Origin: WHTK01 sp965197795
GTDB lineage: Bacteria; Chloroflexota; Dehalococcoidia; DSTF01; WHTK01
Length of the DNA stretch: 64,000 nucleotides
Direction: 5' to 3'
NCBI GenBank assembly: GCA_965197795.1
Contig: OZ240228.1
Coordinates: 372,001 to 436,000, forward strand
Part shown: positions 52,854 through 61,171 of the stretch, in pieces
Layout of the letters: every line of letters begins with the position of its first letter
How positions within the stretch are numbered: position 1 is the first letter of the stretch
The notes under the pieces: model-generated
What the model saw: only the letters and a program-made list of their open reading frames with translations
What the model was told of the DNA's origin: nothing
Database searches by the model: none
Position numbers and translations under genes: made by a program

Positions 52854-54197
52854 CTAGAGGTCGCTGAGTAGTGGTAGAACCGCTGCGGCGACCGAGAACA
52901 TCGCCGCGTCAGCGTCCTTGAAACCGATGAGTTGAAGCCCGAGCGGCAGGTCCTGTTCCTCAAGGACGGGCAGTGACAAGGCCGGCGTGCCCAGCAGCGA
53001 CGCCGGTGCGACAAAGACCGGATCGCCGGTGGACCCCAGACCGACCGGCGCCGCGCCGGTGGCCGCAAGGGTGACGCAAACGTCGAACTCTCCTGCTATT
53101 GAAGCGTACTGTGCACGGACCTCGTCTCGTCGAACGATCAAGGATTGATAGTCAGCCTGGGTCATTGTCTCGGCGTTCGCCAGCCTGTTCTGGGCGCTCT
53201 GGCTGAGCTTCGTGCGATCGAAATCGCGCGCATAGGTGTTGAGGGGCCAGCGCCCTTCCCAGTCGTTTATCGCCCTCGACATGCGCACCGCGTCGCTGAT
53301 GGCCGACTCGACTTCTGCGATCTGCGGGTCGGAGCTTCGGTCAGCGACCTCGATCCCGGCGGCGGCGAGCCTGTCGACCGCGCCGCGAAGCGCACGCTTA
53401 GCCTCATCGCTGGCGTCTTGCCAGCCGACGGTTTCAAGCAGAGCGATGCGTCGAGGCAGGCTGGCGGTTGGTGGCTCGAGTGGGCCGAGGATGCCGGTCG
53501 ACCCTGGATCGCCACCAGCCCGGGCCGAGACTGCGCGAGCCACGCACCAGGCTTCAGCGAGGCTGGCGGCGAGGACGCCGGTACAGCTCTGGCTGAACTC
53601 GTCGAAGCTGCCGCCACGGTTGATGCCGCCGACGCTTGGTTTGAAGCCGTAGCAACCGCAGAAGCTTGCCGGTCGCAGGATGGAACCGATGACCTGGGTA
53701 CCCAGGGCCGCGGGTAACATTCCCGCGGCGACGGCTGCTCCGGAGCCGCTGCTGGAGCCTCCGGGCGTGCGTTGCAGATCCCATGGGTTTCGCGTCGCGC
53801 GGGGTTCGGTCGCCGCGAACTCCGTGGTTACGGTCTTGCCGGGGATCACGGTGCCGGCTTCTCGCAGTGCTACGACAGCCGCAGCGTCGCGCCCTCCCCG
53901 CCAGCCGGCGAACAGCGGCGAACCTTGCTCGGTGACCATGTCCGCCGTCTCCATGATGTCCTTGATGCCTACAGGCATGCCATCGATCAGGGAAAGTGGG
54001 GCGTTCGCCTGCCAGCGTTGGGTGGCCGCCTCAGCGGCAGCCCTCGCCGCATCCAGATTGAGCTCTACAAACGCCCCGACCTCGGGTTCCTGCGACTGGA
54101 TAGCCTCAATGCAGCGCTCGAGGAAGGCGCTCGGGGTGTCGCTGCCATCCCTGAATGCGGCCGTCGCGTCGAAGAACGATCTCGGCACGGGTTCCAA
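52854..54197 (-). CDS. Amidase (amidase-signature family)
   Basis: A 447-residue enzyme. The Ser-cisSer-Lys triad is in place: Lys in PVGIKDIMET (about residue 78), the Gly/Ser-rich RTPGGSSSGSGAAVAAGM with the cis-Ser (about 153) and the nucleophile in GTQVIGSILRPASF (about 177), where the usual GTDTGGSIR is altered. It hydrolyses carboxamides in the cytoplasm. No signal peptide. It lies between the LLM oxidoreductase and the osmoprotectant transporter genes on the same strand. Substrate unknown. Confidence 0.9.
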   Translation of the reverse strand: MEPVPRSFFDATAAFRDGSDTPSAFLERCIEAIQSQEPEVGAFVELNLDAARAAAEAATQRWQANAPLSLIDGMPVGIKDIMETADMVTEQGSPLFAGWRGGRDAAAVVALREAGTVIPGKTVTTEFAATEPRATRNPWDLQRTPGGSSSGSGAAVAAGMLPAALGTQVIGSILRPASFCGCYGFKPSVGGINRGGSFDEFSQSCTGVLAASLAEAWCVARAVSARAGGDPGSTGILGPLEPPTASLPRRIALLETVGWQDASDEAKRALRGAVDRLAAAGIEVADRSSDPQIAEVESAISDAVRMSRAINDWEGRWPLNTYARDFDRTKLSQSAQNRLANAETMTQADYQSLIVRRDEVRAQYASIAGEFDVCVTLAATGAAPVGLGSTGDPVFVAPASLLGTPALSLPVLEEQDLPLGLQLIGFKDADAAMFSVAAAVLPLLSDL

Positions 54198-54323
54198 AGG
54201 GGCGGTCCTCTCCGAATCAGAGCATGCGGGACGGGGTGTCGTCGAGCCAGTGTATTCCCAGAACCGGTCGGTAACACCGCAGGCTAAACGGCATTATCCC
54301 ACCGGCACTCCGGCTGCGAGACG

Positions 54324-54352
54324 ACAGAAGCCGGGCTTAGCCTGGCTTCTGT
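54324..54352 (-). terminator. Hairpin after the osmoprotectant transporter operon
   Basis: ACAGAAGCC pairs with GGCTTCTGT around an 11-nt loop containing GC/GC pairs, 40 bp past the stop of the substrate-binding protein gene. It lacks a clear T-run in the leftward direction. Confidence 0.5.
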
Positions 54353-54391
54353 GTGTGGTTTGGGGATCAGTGACCCCTGTATGCGATGCCG

Positions 54392-55282
54392 CTAGTTGAG
54401 GCCCTCTGCCTCGAGCCACTCGGCGGCAACATCGTCCGGCTCGCGCAGCTCGATGTCCGTCTCGGTGTTCCAGGCCAGCAGGTCTGCCGTGCTGATCCTG
54501 GAGCTCAGCTCGTTCAGATCGTCGCGCAGCTGGTCGCCGTACGCGTCCAGTACCGAGGTGAGGATTATCGGCGCGATGTTCTGAGCCGGGAACAGGCCCT
54601 TGTCATCCACGAGGAGCTTGAAGCCTTCCGCCTCGATCTGCGGCGCCGTTGTGTTCCACACCACGACGTCGACTTCTTCGGCGGAGAGCGCCTCACCAAG
54701 AAGCGGCCCGAACTCGATCGTGACCTCGTCGGCGAAAGTGATGTTGTAAATCGCCGGGTCCGTGAAGCCCAGGTAGCACTGGGGGCGCTCGAAGCAGGCT
54801 GCAGACGCTCCAAGGATCACGCCCAGATCGGCGATGTCCGAGATGGTGGTGGCAGCAAGGTCGCCGCGCGCCACGAGGGCGTCACCATCGACCGCAGGCG
54901 AGTAATCCAGCAGGGTCGCGTCGAACCCCTCGTAGAGCGGTGCGATGATGCCGACGATCTCGTCCGGGTCTGCGCTTGGTCCCGCTTCGGGAGCCAGCGC
55001 GGACAGGGCGCCGCCTATGTAGTCGATGATCAAATCGACGTTCCTGTTGCGTAGGCTGTCGATGGCCTCGGTCCGAAAGCCGGCCGCGATCAGGACCTCG
55101 ACGTTGTAGCCCTTCGCTTCAAGGTACTGAGCGTAAACCTGAGCGATCGTCTCAGACTCAGAGAACGCCTGGCCGCGAATCCGAATCGTTGGGCCATCCG
55201 CGGGGTCGTTATCGCTGCTACATGCGGCGATAACGAGGCTGGCTAGCAGTCCTACCAGTAGAAATAGTGTCTTCTTCGTCAT
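54392..55282 (-). CDS. Glycine betaine/choline-type ABC transporter substrate-binding lipoprotein
   Basis: A 296-residue lipoprotein: signal MTKKTLFLLVGLLASLVIAA followed by the lipobox Cys. The mature part has the OpuAC/OsmF-type fold: IRIRGQAFSESETIAQVYAQ, RNRNVDLIIDYIGGALSAL, VDVVVWNTTAPQIEAEG and NELSSRISTADLLAWNTETD. It would capture a quaternary amine or related solute outside the membrane and deliver it to the two permeases. Last gene of a four-gene operon, 12 bp after the permease at 55295. Confidence 0.9.
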   Translation of the reverse strand: MTKKTLFLLVGLLASLVIAACSSDNDPADGPTIRIRGQAFSESETIAQVYAQYLEAKGYNVEVLIAAGFRTEAIDSLRNRNVDLIIDYIGGALSALAPEAGPSADPDEIVGIIAPLYEGFDATLLDYSPAVDGDALVARGDLAATTISDIADLGVILGASAACFERPQCYLGFTDPAIYNITFADEVTIEFGPLLGEALSAEEVDVVVWNTTAPQIEAEGFKLLVDDKGLFPAQNIAPIILTSVLDAYGDQLRDDLNELSSRISTADLLAWNTETDIELREPDDVAAEWLEAEGLN

Positions 55283-55294
55283 CGGTCCCCCTGT

Positions 55295-56053
55295 TTATTG
55301 CTTTGGCATCCTTCGGAGTCGCCGGATGCCACGCGACAGTATTACACGTTCGAGGACTGTAAACACGGTACCAGTCGTTAGCGCGAGCGCGGTGACGAGG
55401 ATCGCGCCGCCCACCACGAGCGTGTCGTTGTTCTGGCCTAATCCGTCCCTGATGTACCTCCCCAGGCCGTCACCACCAAGAAAAGCACGGATCGGTTCGG
55501 TTGCGACGACCTGAACCGCCGCCACGCGGATCCCGGTCAGCATGACCGCCATGGCGAGCGCAAGCTCGACACGGACCAGAATTGCGCTCTCGCCAAACCC
55601 CATCGCTCGGGCGGCGTCTACCGCGCCTTGATCGACGTGACGGACGGCGGTGTACGTGTTGAGGTAAATCGGCGGCAGCGCCAGCAACAGCAGGGCGGTA
55701 AAGATCGGCCACGGTTCGAATCCCCAGCCTTGTTTCAGCGCGACGGGGACCAGCAGCCCGGCGACGGCGAAGGTAGGCACGGCGCGGCTCAGGGTGACCA
55801 GCCAGGTGACGGTTAGTTCGCCTTTGCAGTAATGGGCGAGGACGGTTGCGAGCGGGACGGCCGCGAGAACCGCGGTCGCAAGGACCATCGAGCACAGGGT
55901 CACCGTGTCGAACACGGAGCTTAGCACACCGTCTTTGCCACTCCAGGTGTCCGGGTCCAAGAGCCACTCGAAGAGACCGATGTCGCGAGGTACCGCCGGC
56001 TGGGCGGGCGAGAACAGGAACGGCGGCACTAGGCGCGGCTCCGCCGTATCCAC
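55295..56053 (-). CDS. Osmoprotectant ABC transporter permease (OpuCB/OpuCD-like), copy 1
   Basis: A 252-residue membrane protein from GTG 56053, overlapping the previous permease gene by 25 bp. It has about six helices and the inner-membrane ABC motif AARAMGFGESAILVRVELAL (EAA-like loop) near residue 150. The helix SRAVPTFAVAGLLVPVALKQ is characteristic of OpuCB-type permeases. It pairs with the permease at 56029 to form the transport channel. Confidence 0.88.
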   Translation of the reverse strand: MDTAEPRLVPPFLFSPAQPAVPRDIGLFEWLLDPDTWSGKDGVLSSVFDTVTLCSMVLATAVLAAVPLATVLAHYCKGELTVTWLVTLSRAVPTFAVAGLLVPVALKQGWGFEPWPIFTALLLLALPPIYLNTYTAVRHVDQGAVDAARAMGFGESAILVRVELALAMAVMLTGIRVAAVQVVATEPIRAFLGGDGLGRYIRDGLGQNNDTLVVGGAILVTALALTTGTVFTVLERVILSRGIRRLRRMPKQ

Positions 56054-56700
56054 GGGGTCGCAAGCCGTCCGAGACTGTAGATCAGTCCATCGAGGAGCAA
56101 CGCGAGCAGGATCGAGAACGAAGCGCCGACCGTCATCGGCGTCCAGAAGGCGCGCCGGAGACCGTCAAGGATGAGCCGCCCGAGTCCTCCCTGCCCGATG
56201 ATCGCGGCGATCGTCACCAGCCCGACGGTGGAAACGGTGGCGATCCGCAGCCCGGAGATGATGTACGGCATCGCCAGGGGCAGCTCTACGCGCAAGACTC
56301 GCTGCATCGGCGTCAGGCCCATGCCATCCGCGGCGTCCCGAACTTCGGCCGGGACCGACCGGAAGCCATCGATCATGCTCGTCACCAGGATCAGCAATGT
56401 GTAGCTGGTTAAAGGGATCACCGCCGTCGTCCGGCTCAGGCCCGTGTAGGGGACGAGCAACCCGAACAGCGCCACGCTGGGAATCGTGTAGAGAAACCCG
56501 CTGAACGCGGTAATCGGCGGCATGCTCCAGCTGTACCGCAGCGCGACAGCCGTCAATAGACTCGAGATGAGCAATCCGAGGCCGATCGAGATCAGGGTCA
56601 GCTCGATGTGCTGCTGCAGCGCCGCCTGGATCTGGTCCCACTCGTCGACGATATAGGACCAGCGGATCACCGGGTTGCGAGACTGTAGTAGCAGCATCAC
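56029..56700 (-). CDS. Osmoprotectant ABC transporter permease (OpuCB/OpuCD-like), copy 2
   Basis: A 223-residue membrane protein from ATG 56700. HIELTLISIGLGLLISSLLT, AFSGFLYTIPSVALFGLLVP and the EAA-like loop AADGMGLTPMQRVLRVELPL with AMPYIISGLRIATVSTVGLV mark it as an OpuCB/ProW-type permease. Its start overlaps the end of the ATPase gene by 4 bp (ATGA-type coupling). It is the partner of the permease at 55295. Confidence 0.9.
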   Translation of the reverse strand: MMLLLQSRNPVIRWSYIVDEWDQIQAALQQHIELTLISIGLGLLISSLLTAVALRYSWSMPPITAFSGFLYTIPSVALFGLLVPYTGLSRTTAVIPLTSYTLLILVTSMIDGFRSVPAEVRDAADGMGLTPMQRVLRVELPLAMPYIISGLRIATVSTVGLVTIAAIIGQGGLGRLILDGLRRAFWTPMTVGASFSILLALLLDGLIYSLGRLATPWIRRSRA

Positions 56701-57821
56701 GTTTCGTCTTGGGCGGCGAGGCTGGCGCGGATCGCTTCCAGGGTCACGACCCCGCCGAAGCGCCCCGCATCATCTATGACGGCGACGGATGTATCAGAGG
56801 CCATGATCAGCTCCATGGCCCTGCGCAGCGTGCTGCGCGGCGTCACCTGCGCGGCGGGTAACTCGTGGGGCAGGTCGACGAGCTCAGCCGACTCGTTTCG
56901 GTTCAACTCGGCCCGATGAGTCCAGCCGAGAAACCCGGCGTTGAGCGTGAGACCGAACCAATCGGTTTGTTCGGCCTCGAGCGCGGCGATGACCTCAGAG
57001 CGTGAAGCGCCGGCATCGAGAATGGAGCCTCGATTGAACGGCAGCTCGGAAACCAGGTGGAGGCCGAGGCGCATCATGCCACGGTCCTCGCCGACGAATT
57101 GCTCCACGAAGTCATTCGCGGGGGCACGCAGTAACTCGTCGGCTGGCGCGTACTGCTCCAGGACCCCGCCAACGTTGAGCAGCGCGATCCGGTCAGCCAC
57201 CCTGATCGCTTCATCGATGTCGTGCGTCACCAGGACGATCGTCTTCTGGACGCGGCTCTGCAGGGTTAGCAGCTCGTCCTGGAGGCGGCCTCGAACGATC
57301 GGGTCGACCGCTCCGAACGGCTCGTCCATCAGCAGCACCGGCGGGTCCGCGGCAAGGGCCCGCGCGACGCCGACGCGTTGCTGCTGGCCGCCCGACAGCT
57401 CGTCGGGGTAGCGAGAAAGCATCTCCGGATCGAGGCTAACCAGATTGGAGAGCTCCCTGACCCGATCGTCGATGCGCCGGCGATTCCAGCCGAGTACCTT
57501 GGGAACTGTGGCGATGTTCTCGGAGACGGTGCGGTGAGGGAACAGCCCGACTTGCTGGATTACGTAGCCGATGCTGCGGCGCAGATCGGTTGCCGGTTTC
57601 AAGCTGACGTCTTCACCGTCAATTTCGATGCGCCCGCCGGTCGGTTCGATGAGGCGATTGATCATCCGAAGCGTCGTCGTCTTGCCGCAACCGGAGGGCC
57701 CGATTAGAGCGACGATCGAGCCGCGTGGGATGTCCAGGCTAAGCTCGCGCACCGCTTCGACGTCGGATCCCGCGAATCGCTTGCTAATCCGGTCGAGGCG
57801 GATCGCCGACTGATCGCTCAT
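56697..57821 (-). CDS. Osmoprotectant ABC transporter ATP-binding protein with CBS region
   Basis: A 374-residue ATPase from ATG 57821. Walker A GPSGCGKTTT (about residue 41), signature LSGGQQQRVGVARAL, Walker B PVLLMDEPFGAVDP and the H-loop VLVTHDIDEA are canonical. It belongs to the ProV/OpuCA group: it has the Q-loop IQQVGLFPHRTVSENIA and a C-terminal region with a CBS-like segment (ASDTSVAVIDDAGRFGGVVT), which in relatives senses ionic strength or nucleotides. First gene of the operon with two permeases and a binding protein. Confidence 0.92.
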   Translation of the reverse strand: MSDQSAIRLDRISKRFAGSDVEAVRELSLDIPRGSIVALIGPSGCGKTTTLRMINRLIEPTGGRIEIDGEDVSLKPATDLRRSIGYVIQQVGLFPHRTVSENIATVPKVLGWNRRRIDDRVRELSNLVSLDPEMLSRYPDELSGGQQQRVGVARALAADPPVLLMDEPFGAVDPIVRGRLQDELLTLQSRVQKTIVLVTHDIDEAIRVADRIALLNVGGVLEQYAPADELLRAPANDFVEQFVGEDRGMMRLGLHLVSELPFNRGSILDAGASRSEVIAALEAEQTDWFGLTLNAGFLGWTHRAELNRNESAELVDLPHELPAAQVTPRSTLRRAMELIMASDTSVAVIDDAGRFGGVVTLEAIRASLAAQDET

Positions 57822-57866
57822 GCCGTAAGCCTAAGCGATCATGTACGTGCAGCGAAGGTTGCTTGA

Positions 57867-57911
57867 GGGCGGCCCGGGACTTGAACCCTGGATCGACCGA
57901 ATGAGAGTCGC
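57867..57911 (-). other. tRNA-like 3'-half sequence (probable relic)
   Basis: On the minus strand an anticodon-arm-like stem-loop (CGACT-CTCATTC-GGTCG, U33 present, CAT at 34-36) is followed by a T-arm-like CAGGG-TTCAAGT-CCCGG and GCCGCCC, which would be the 3' acceptor strand. No matching 5' acceptor or D-arm is found upstream, and position 37 is T. It may be a tRNA fragment left by integration or chance resemblance. Confidence 0.3.
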
Positions 57912-57952
57912 CTCGTTTGGAGCCAAGATCACTACAGCTCTGGGTTCAACGC

Positions 57953-58884
57953 TCAGGTCAGATCGGTGGCAGACGGGTCGAAGAGCTCGTCCGATGTGAA
58001 CAGCTTTGACGTGAAATGCTGCTGCATGCCTTGTCGTAGCACCATCTCGACGGTGGCTTTGTTCTGCTCGAGTCCGTAGGGGATGGGGTCTGGGCCGACG
58101 ACCGCACGGATGGTGGAGAGGCCTTCCTCCGCTCGCTCGAGCCCGGTGCCCGAGTCGAGCTCCTCCAGGAAGCGCGTCTTCGCCTCCTTGAACGCGAGGA
58201 AAACATTTAGCGGCAGCTCGGGATTTGCTTCGACCAGTTCATTTCGCAGGAAGAGGACATGGCTCATCGGGTATACGCCTGTCTTGCGGTACCAGTCGGC
58301 TTCCAGGGCTTGAGCGTTCTCGAAGAGAGGTCTTACGGCGGCCGAACCTTCGCTCGTCGCGACCCCGACACCGGCGTCCAGCTCGCCCGACTCCAGCATC
58401 TTGCCCAGGTTGGTGCCAGGGTTGACCTCGACGTTTGGCGGCAGTTCGTACTGCGCGAGGGCTTCGCCTTGTCCGACGACCCAGGTAATCTTCTCCAGAT
58501 CGACGCCGTATTCCTCCGCCAGGACCCCGCGAAGCCAGAAGCTGCGACTGAACCCGTAGGTTCGCACGCCGATCCGCTTGCCTTCGAGGTCCTTGGAGAC
58601 GCTATGCCGGCCCCTACGTTGCAGGTCGCCGCCGAGTGGTGGAACTGACGGGCAGGAAACACCGGAATCGCCGTGAATGGAATGCCGTGGTCGCGCGCGA
58701 TTAGGTAATGACTGAAGACCATCTCTGCCAGGTCCAGATCGGCGACGGGCACCATGCGCTTGAACGTTCCGCTCAGGGGCGTGATCTCGACGTGGTCCAG
58801 CAGGGTGTCTTTCGGGCTGATGCTGCCATCCTTGATTCCCTTGGTGTAACCATCGTTGCCGATGGCCGTCCTGAGCGTCAGCAC
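57953..58884 (-). pseudogene. 4,5-dihydroxyphthalate decarboxylase-like (Pht5-like) protein, frameshifted
   Basis: From GTG 58884: LTLRTAIGNDGYTKGIKDGS, LDHVEITPLSGTFKRMVPVA, DLDLAEMVFSHYLIARDHGI and PFTAIPVFPARQFHHSA match the start of the Pht5 family, which has a periplasmic-binding-protein-like fold but is a cytoplasmic decarboxylase. The frame changes near 58630, then continues SVSKDLEGKRIGVRTYGFSR and ITWVVGQGEALAQYELPP, and ends at 57953 (ELFDPSATDLT). Pht5 turns 4,5-dihydroxyphthalate into protocatechuate, which would link the Rieske and LigB-type enzymes of this window. The joined product is full-length, so the break may be an indel error. Confidence 0.75.
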
Positions 58885-59134
58885 TAGTCAGCCTCCATGC
58901 TTGCTACGAGCCTTCGATAATGCAAAAGCCAGACTGCACTATCAGAGATCGTGTCCTCTGGTGAGAGCAATCCAGAAGTGCCGTTCGTATCTCGCTGTCA
59001 TACAAACGGCCTGTCCCGTAGCTTAGGACAAATCCGATCGCCACACCGCGACACTTCGGCCAGGTTAAGGTCACCGATGATGCCGTGATCTTCGATCCGA
59101 GGGTACGTGTTTGAACGCTGACATCGATTTCCGC

Positions 59135-59990
59135 TTAGCCTCCGGAGGCAAAGCCAGGGAAGAGCGTCATGCCGCCGTCAACGAAGATCGTCGCACCGTG
59201 AACGTAATCGGATTCATCGGAGGCCAGCCAGACCGCGGTGCGGCTGATGTCTTCGGGCTGGCCAATTCGTTTGTAAGGTATGAGCTTGAGTAGCTCCTCG
59301 AGCGCTTCGGGCGTGGCCCAGGCCTCCATATTGATTGGGGTTTGGATGGCTCCCGGAGCTATGCTGTTGACCCTTATGCGGTACGGCGCAACCTCCTGGG
59401 CGATGCTCTTTGTCATCATCGCGACGCCTCCTTTGGAGGTGGCGTAGTTTACGTGTCCGGCCCAGGGTATGACTTCGTGCACCGAGCTCATCGAGATGAT
59501 CTTGCCGGCTGCGGCTGAGACCTCCGGAACGACACCGCGTCGCTTGAACTCACGGACAGCCTCACGGGCGCAGAGGAACTGACCGGTGAGGTTGACGTCA
59601 AGCACCAACTTCCAGTCTGCAAGCGTCATCTCGTCGAATGGCGCGTCCTTCTGGAGGCCGGCGTTGTTCACGAGAATGTCGATGGTGCCGAACTCGTCGA
59701 TCATGTGTCGGAACATGGCTTGGACCTGGTCTTCGTCGCTGACAGTCGGCCTTAATAGCCATCGCCTCGCCCCCGACGTTCTTGATCTCCGCGACGACCG
59801 CTTCTGCCATCTCCGGGTTGGAGTTGTAGTTGACAACGACGTCGGCACCGGCTTCAGCCAAGCCCATGGCGACAGCCTTGCCGATGCCGGAACCGGCGCC
59901 GGTGACCAGCGCCTTCTGCCCCCTCACGACGTCTCGGATTGCGGAGGTCGGCATGACAGCTTCTGGATATTCGTCGGTCATCTGCGGCAT
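59135..59990 (-). pseudogene. SDR-family dehydrogenase (glucose 1-dehydrogenase/FabG-like), frameshifted
   Basis: From ATG 59990: VVRGQKALVTGAGSGIGKAV (TGxxxGxG), NYNSNPEMAEAVVAEIKNVG, then a frame break near 59747 and continuation VSDEDQVQAMFRHMIDEF, IDILVNNAGLQKDAPFDEMT (NNAG), SMSSVHEVIPWAGHVNYATS KGG (catalytic Ser, Tyr-x3-Lys), PYRIRVNSIAPGAIQTPINM and the C-terminal VHGATIFVDGGM. All catalytic parts of a roughly 280-residue SDR are present once the frame is joined. Cytoplasmic NAD(P)-dependent reductase; substrate unknown. Confidence 0.82.
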
Positions 59991-60232
59991 CCTCCCCTAA
60001 AGAATCGCGCTATTGAATCGCTCCTTCGGTGGCCAGGGCCAGCGTCCTTCCAGCTAGTTCGCTACCGGGAGCCGAAGTTTCACGTCGCTAATGTTCGGCA
60101 AGAGCTGGAGGTATAGCCCCGGGCTGAGGCCGTCTGGATCGCCAGCAGCCACGGTTTACTGCGACTCTGCCCCTCCTGACGCGCTCGTTTCGGAGCTGTC
60201 CTAATCTATCTTATAAAGAGAGGAACGAGGCG

Positions 60233-60325
60233 ATGGCCAAAGACGAGCAGCTGCCATACTTGGTTATGGTCTCGACATTGCGGCGGACCAAAGGACCGCG
60301 TTCGGAGGAGCTCAGATATGTCTGA
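60233..60325 (+). CDS. Possible 30-residue leader ORF before nnrE
   Basis: ATG 60233, after GAGAGGAACGAGG, encodes MAKDEQLPYLVMVSTLRRTK and a basic tail, with its TGA overlapping the nnrE start (ATATGTCTGA). The good ribosome site and the overlap favour translation and coupling; the short length means it could be incidental. Confidence 0.35.
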   Translation: MAKDEQLPYLVMVSTLRRTKGPRSEELRYV

Positions 60326-61055
60326 GCGCTTTCCCCAGTTGGCCGTCGATCGGATTCCTGCCGTCACGCGCAATCAGATGATCGAAGTCGATCGGCTCAT
60401 GATCGACGTCTACGGGATTCAGCTCCTGCAGATGATGGAGAACGCCGGCCTCAACTTGGCACGCCTGGTCCGCTCGTATCTGAGCGGTTCTTTGGATCGT
60501 AAGAAGGTCGTCATCCTGGCTGGCAGCGGTAACAATGCGGGCGGCGGGATCGTCGCGGCGCGAAGGCTGGCCGGTTGGGGTGCGGACGTCCAGATCGTTA
60601 CCCCCCGGCCTCCCGGATCCTACGGAGGCGTCCCGGCGCTTCAGCTGCAGGCCACGACACAGATCGGCATCCCGATATCTGAGTTCACGGGGGAGCTGCC
60701 TGCCTGCGATGCGGTGGTGGACGCCGTGATCGGTTACAGCCTTGATGGTGCACCTCGTGGGGTCGCCCGTGACATGATCGTTGCTGCCAACCGGGCTGAG
60801 ACCAGCGTGATTAGCCTCGACGTCCCATCCGGGATTGACGTTGATACCGGTGAGGCTCCGGGAGAGGCCGTTCGAGCCACGGCTACCGTGACTCTGGCGC
60901 TACCGAAGGTCGGCCTCGTCAAGCCGCCTGCCGCCGACATGGTCGGCGACCTGTTCGTGGCCGACATCAGCGTTCCGCCGGAGCTGTACAAACACCTGGG
61001 ATTGCCGGCGTTGCCTCTCTTCGCTGAAGACACGCTCCTGAGGCTCTTGCTGTGA
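60318..61055 (+). CDS. nnrE: NAD(P)H-hydrate epimerase (YjeF N-terminal domain protein)
   Basis: A 245-residue protein from ATG 60318 with GGAGGAG-type sequence upstream. VTRNQMIEVDRLMIDVYGIQ, LMENAGLNLARLV-like helix and VVILAGSGNNAGGGIVAARR (the phosphate loop, usually GxGNNGGDG) mark YjeF_N; the catalytic Asp lies in LDVPSGIDVDTGEAPGEAVR, and TVTLALPKVGLVKPPAADMV is the closing motif. It repairs damaged NAD(P)H hydrates by epimerisation. The ADP-dependent dehydratase domain (NnrD), often fused in bacteria, is absent and must be separate. The substitution of the usual GGDG by AGGG in the loop is notable. Confidence 0.88.
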   Translation: MSERFPQLAVDRIPAVTRNQMIEVDRLMIDVYGIQLLQMMENAGLNLARLVRSYLSGSLDRKKVVILAGSGNNAGGGIVAARRLAGWGADVQIVTPRPPGSYGGVPALQLQATTQIGIPISEFTGELPACDAVVDAVIGYSLDGAPRGVARDMIVAANRAETSVISLDVPSGIDVDTGEAPGEAVRATATVTLALPKVGLVKPPAADMVGDLFVADISVPPELYKHLGLPALPLFAEDTLLRLLL

Positions 61056-61171
61056 CACAGGCGGGTACGGAACGGAGATGAACCTTGGAATTAATCCTGA
61101 GCGCAGGTGGCCCTCGCAGGCTGCTGCGGTGATCGCACCGGCAGCTGTGATCTGAGCAGAGGAGAATAGGC

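Noticed and set aside
57867..57911. A functional tRNA gene with anticodon CAT
   Set aside because: The 5' acceptor strand and D-arm are missing and position 37 is a pyrimidine; kept only as a possible relic.
59040..59115. Short plus-strand coding-like tail (HFGQVKVTDDAVIFDPRVRV)
   Set aside because: Only about 20 residues before a stop and no upstream gene in frame; too little to assign even as a remnant.
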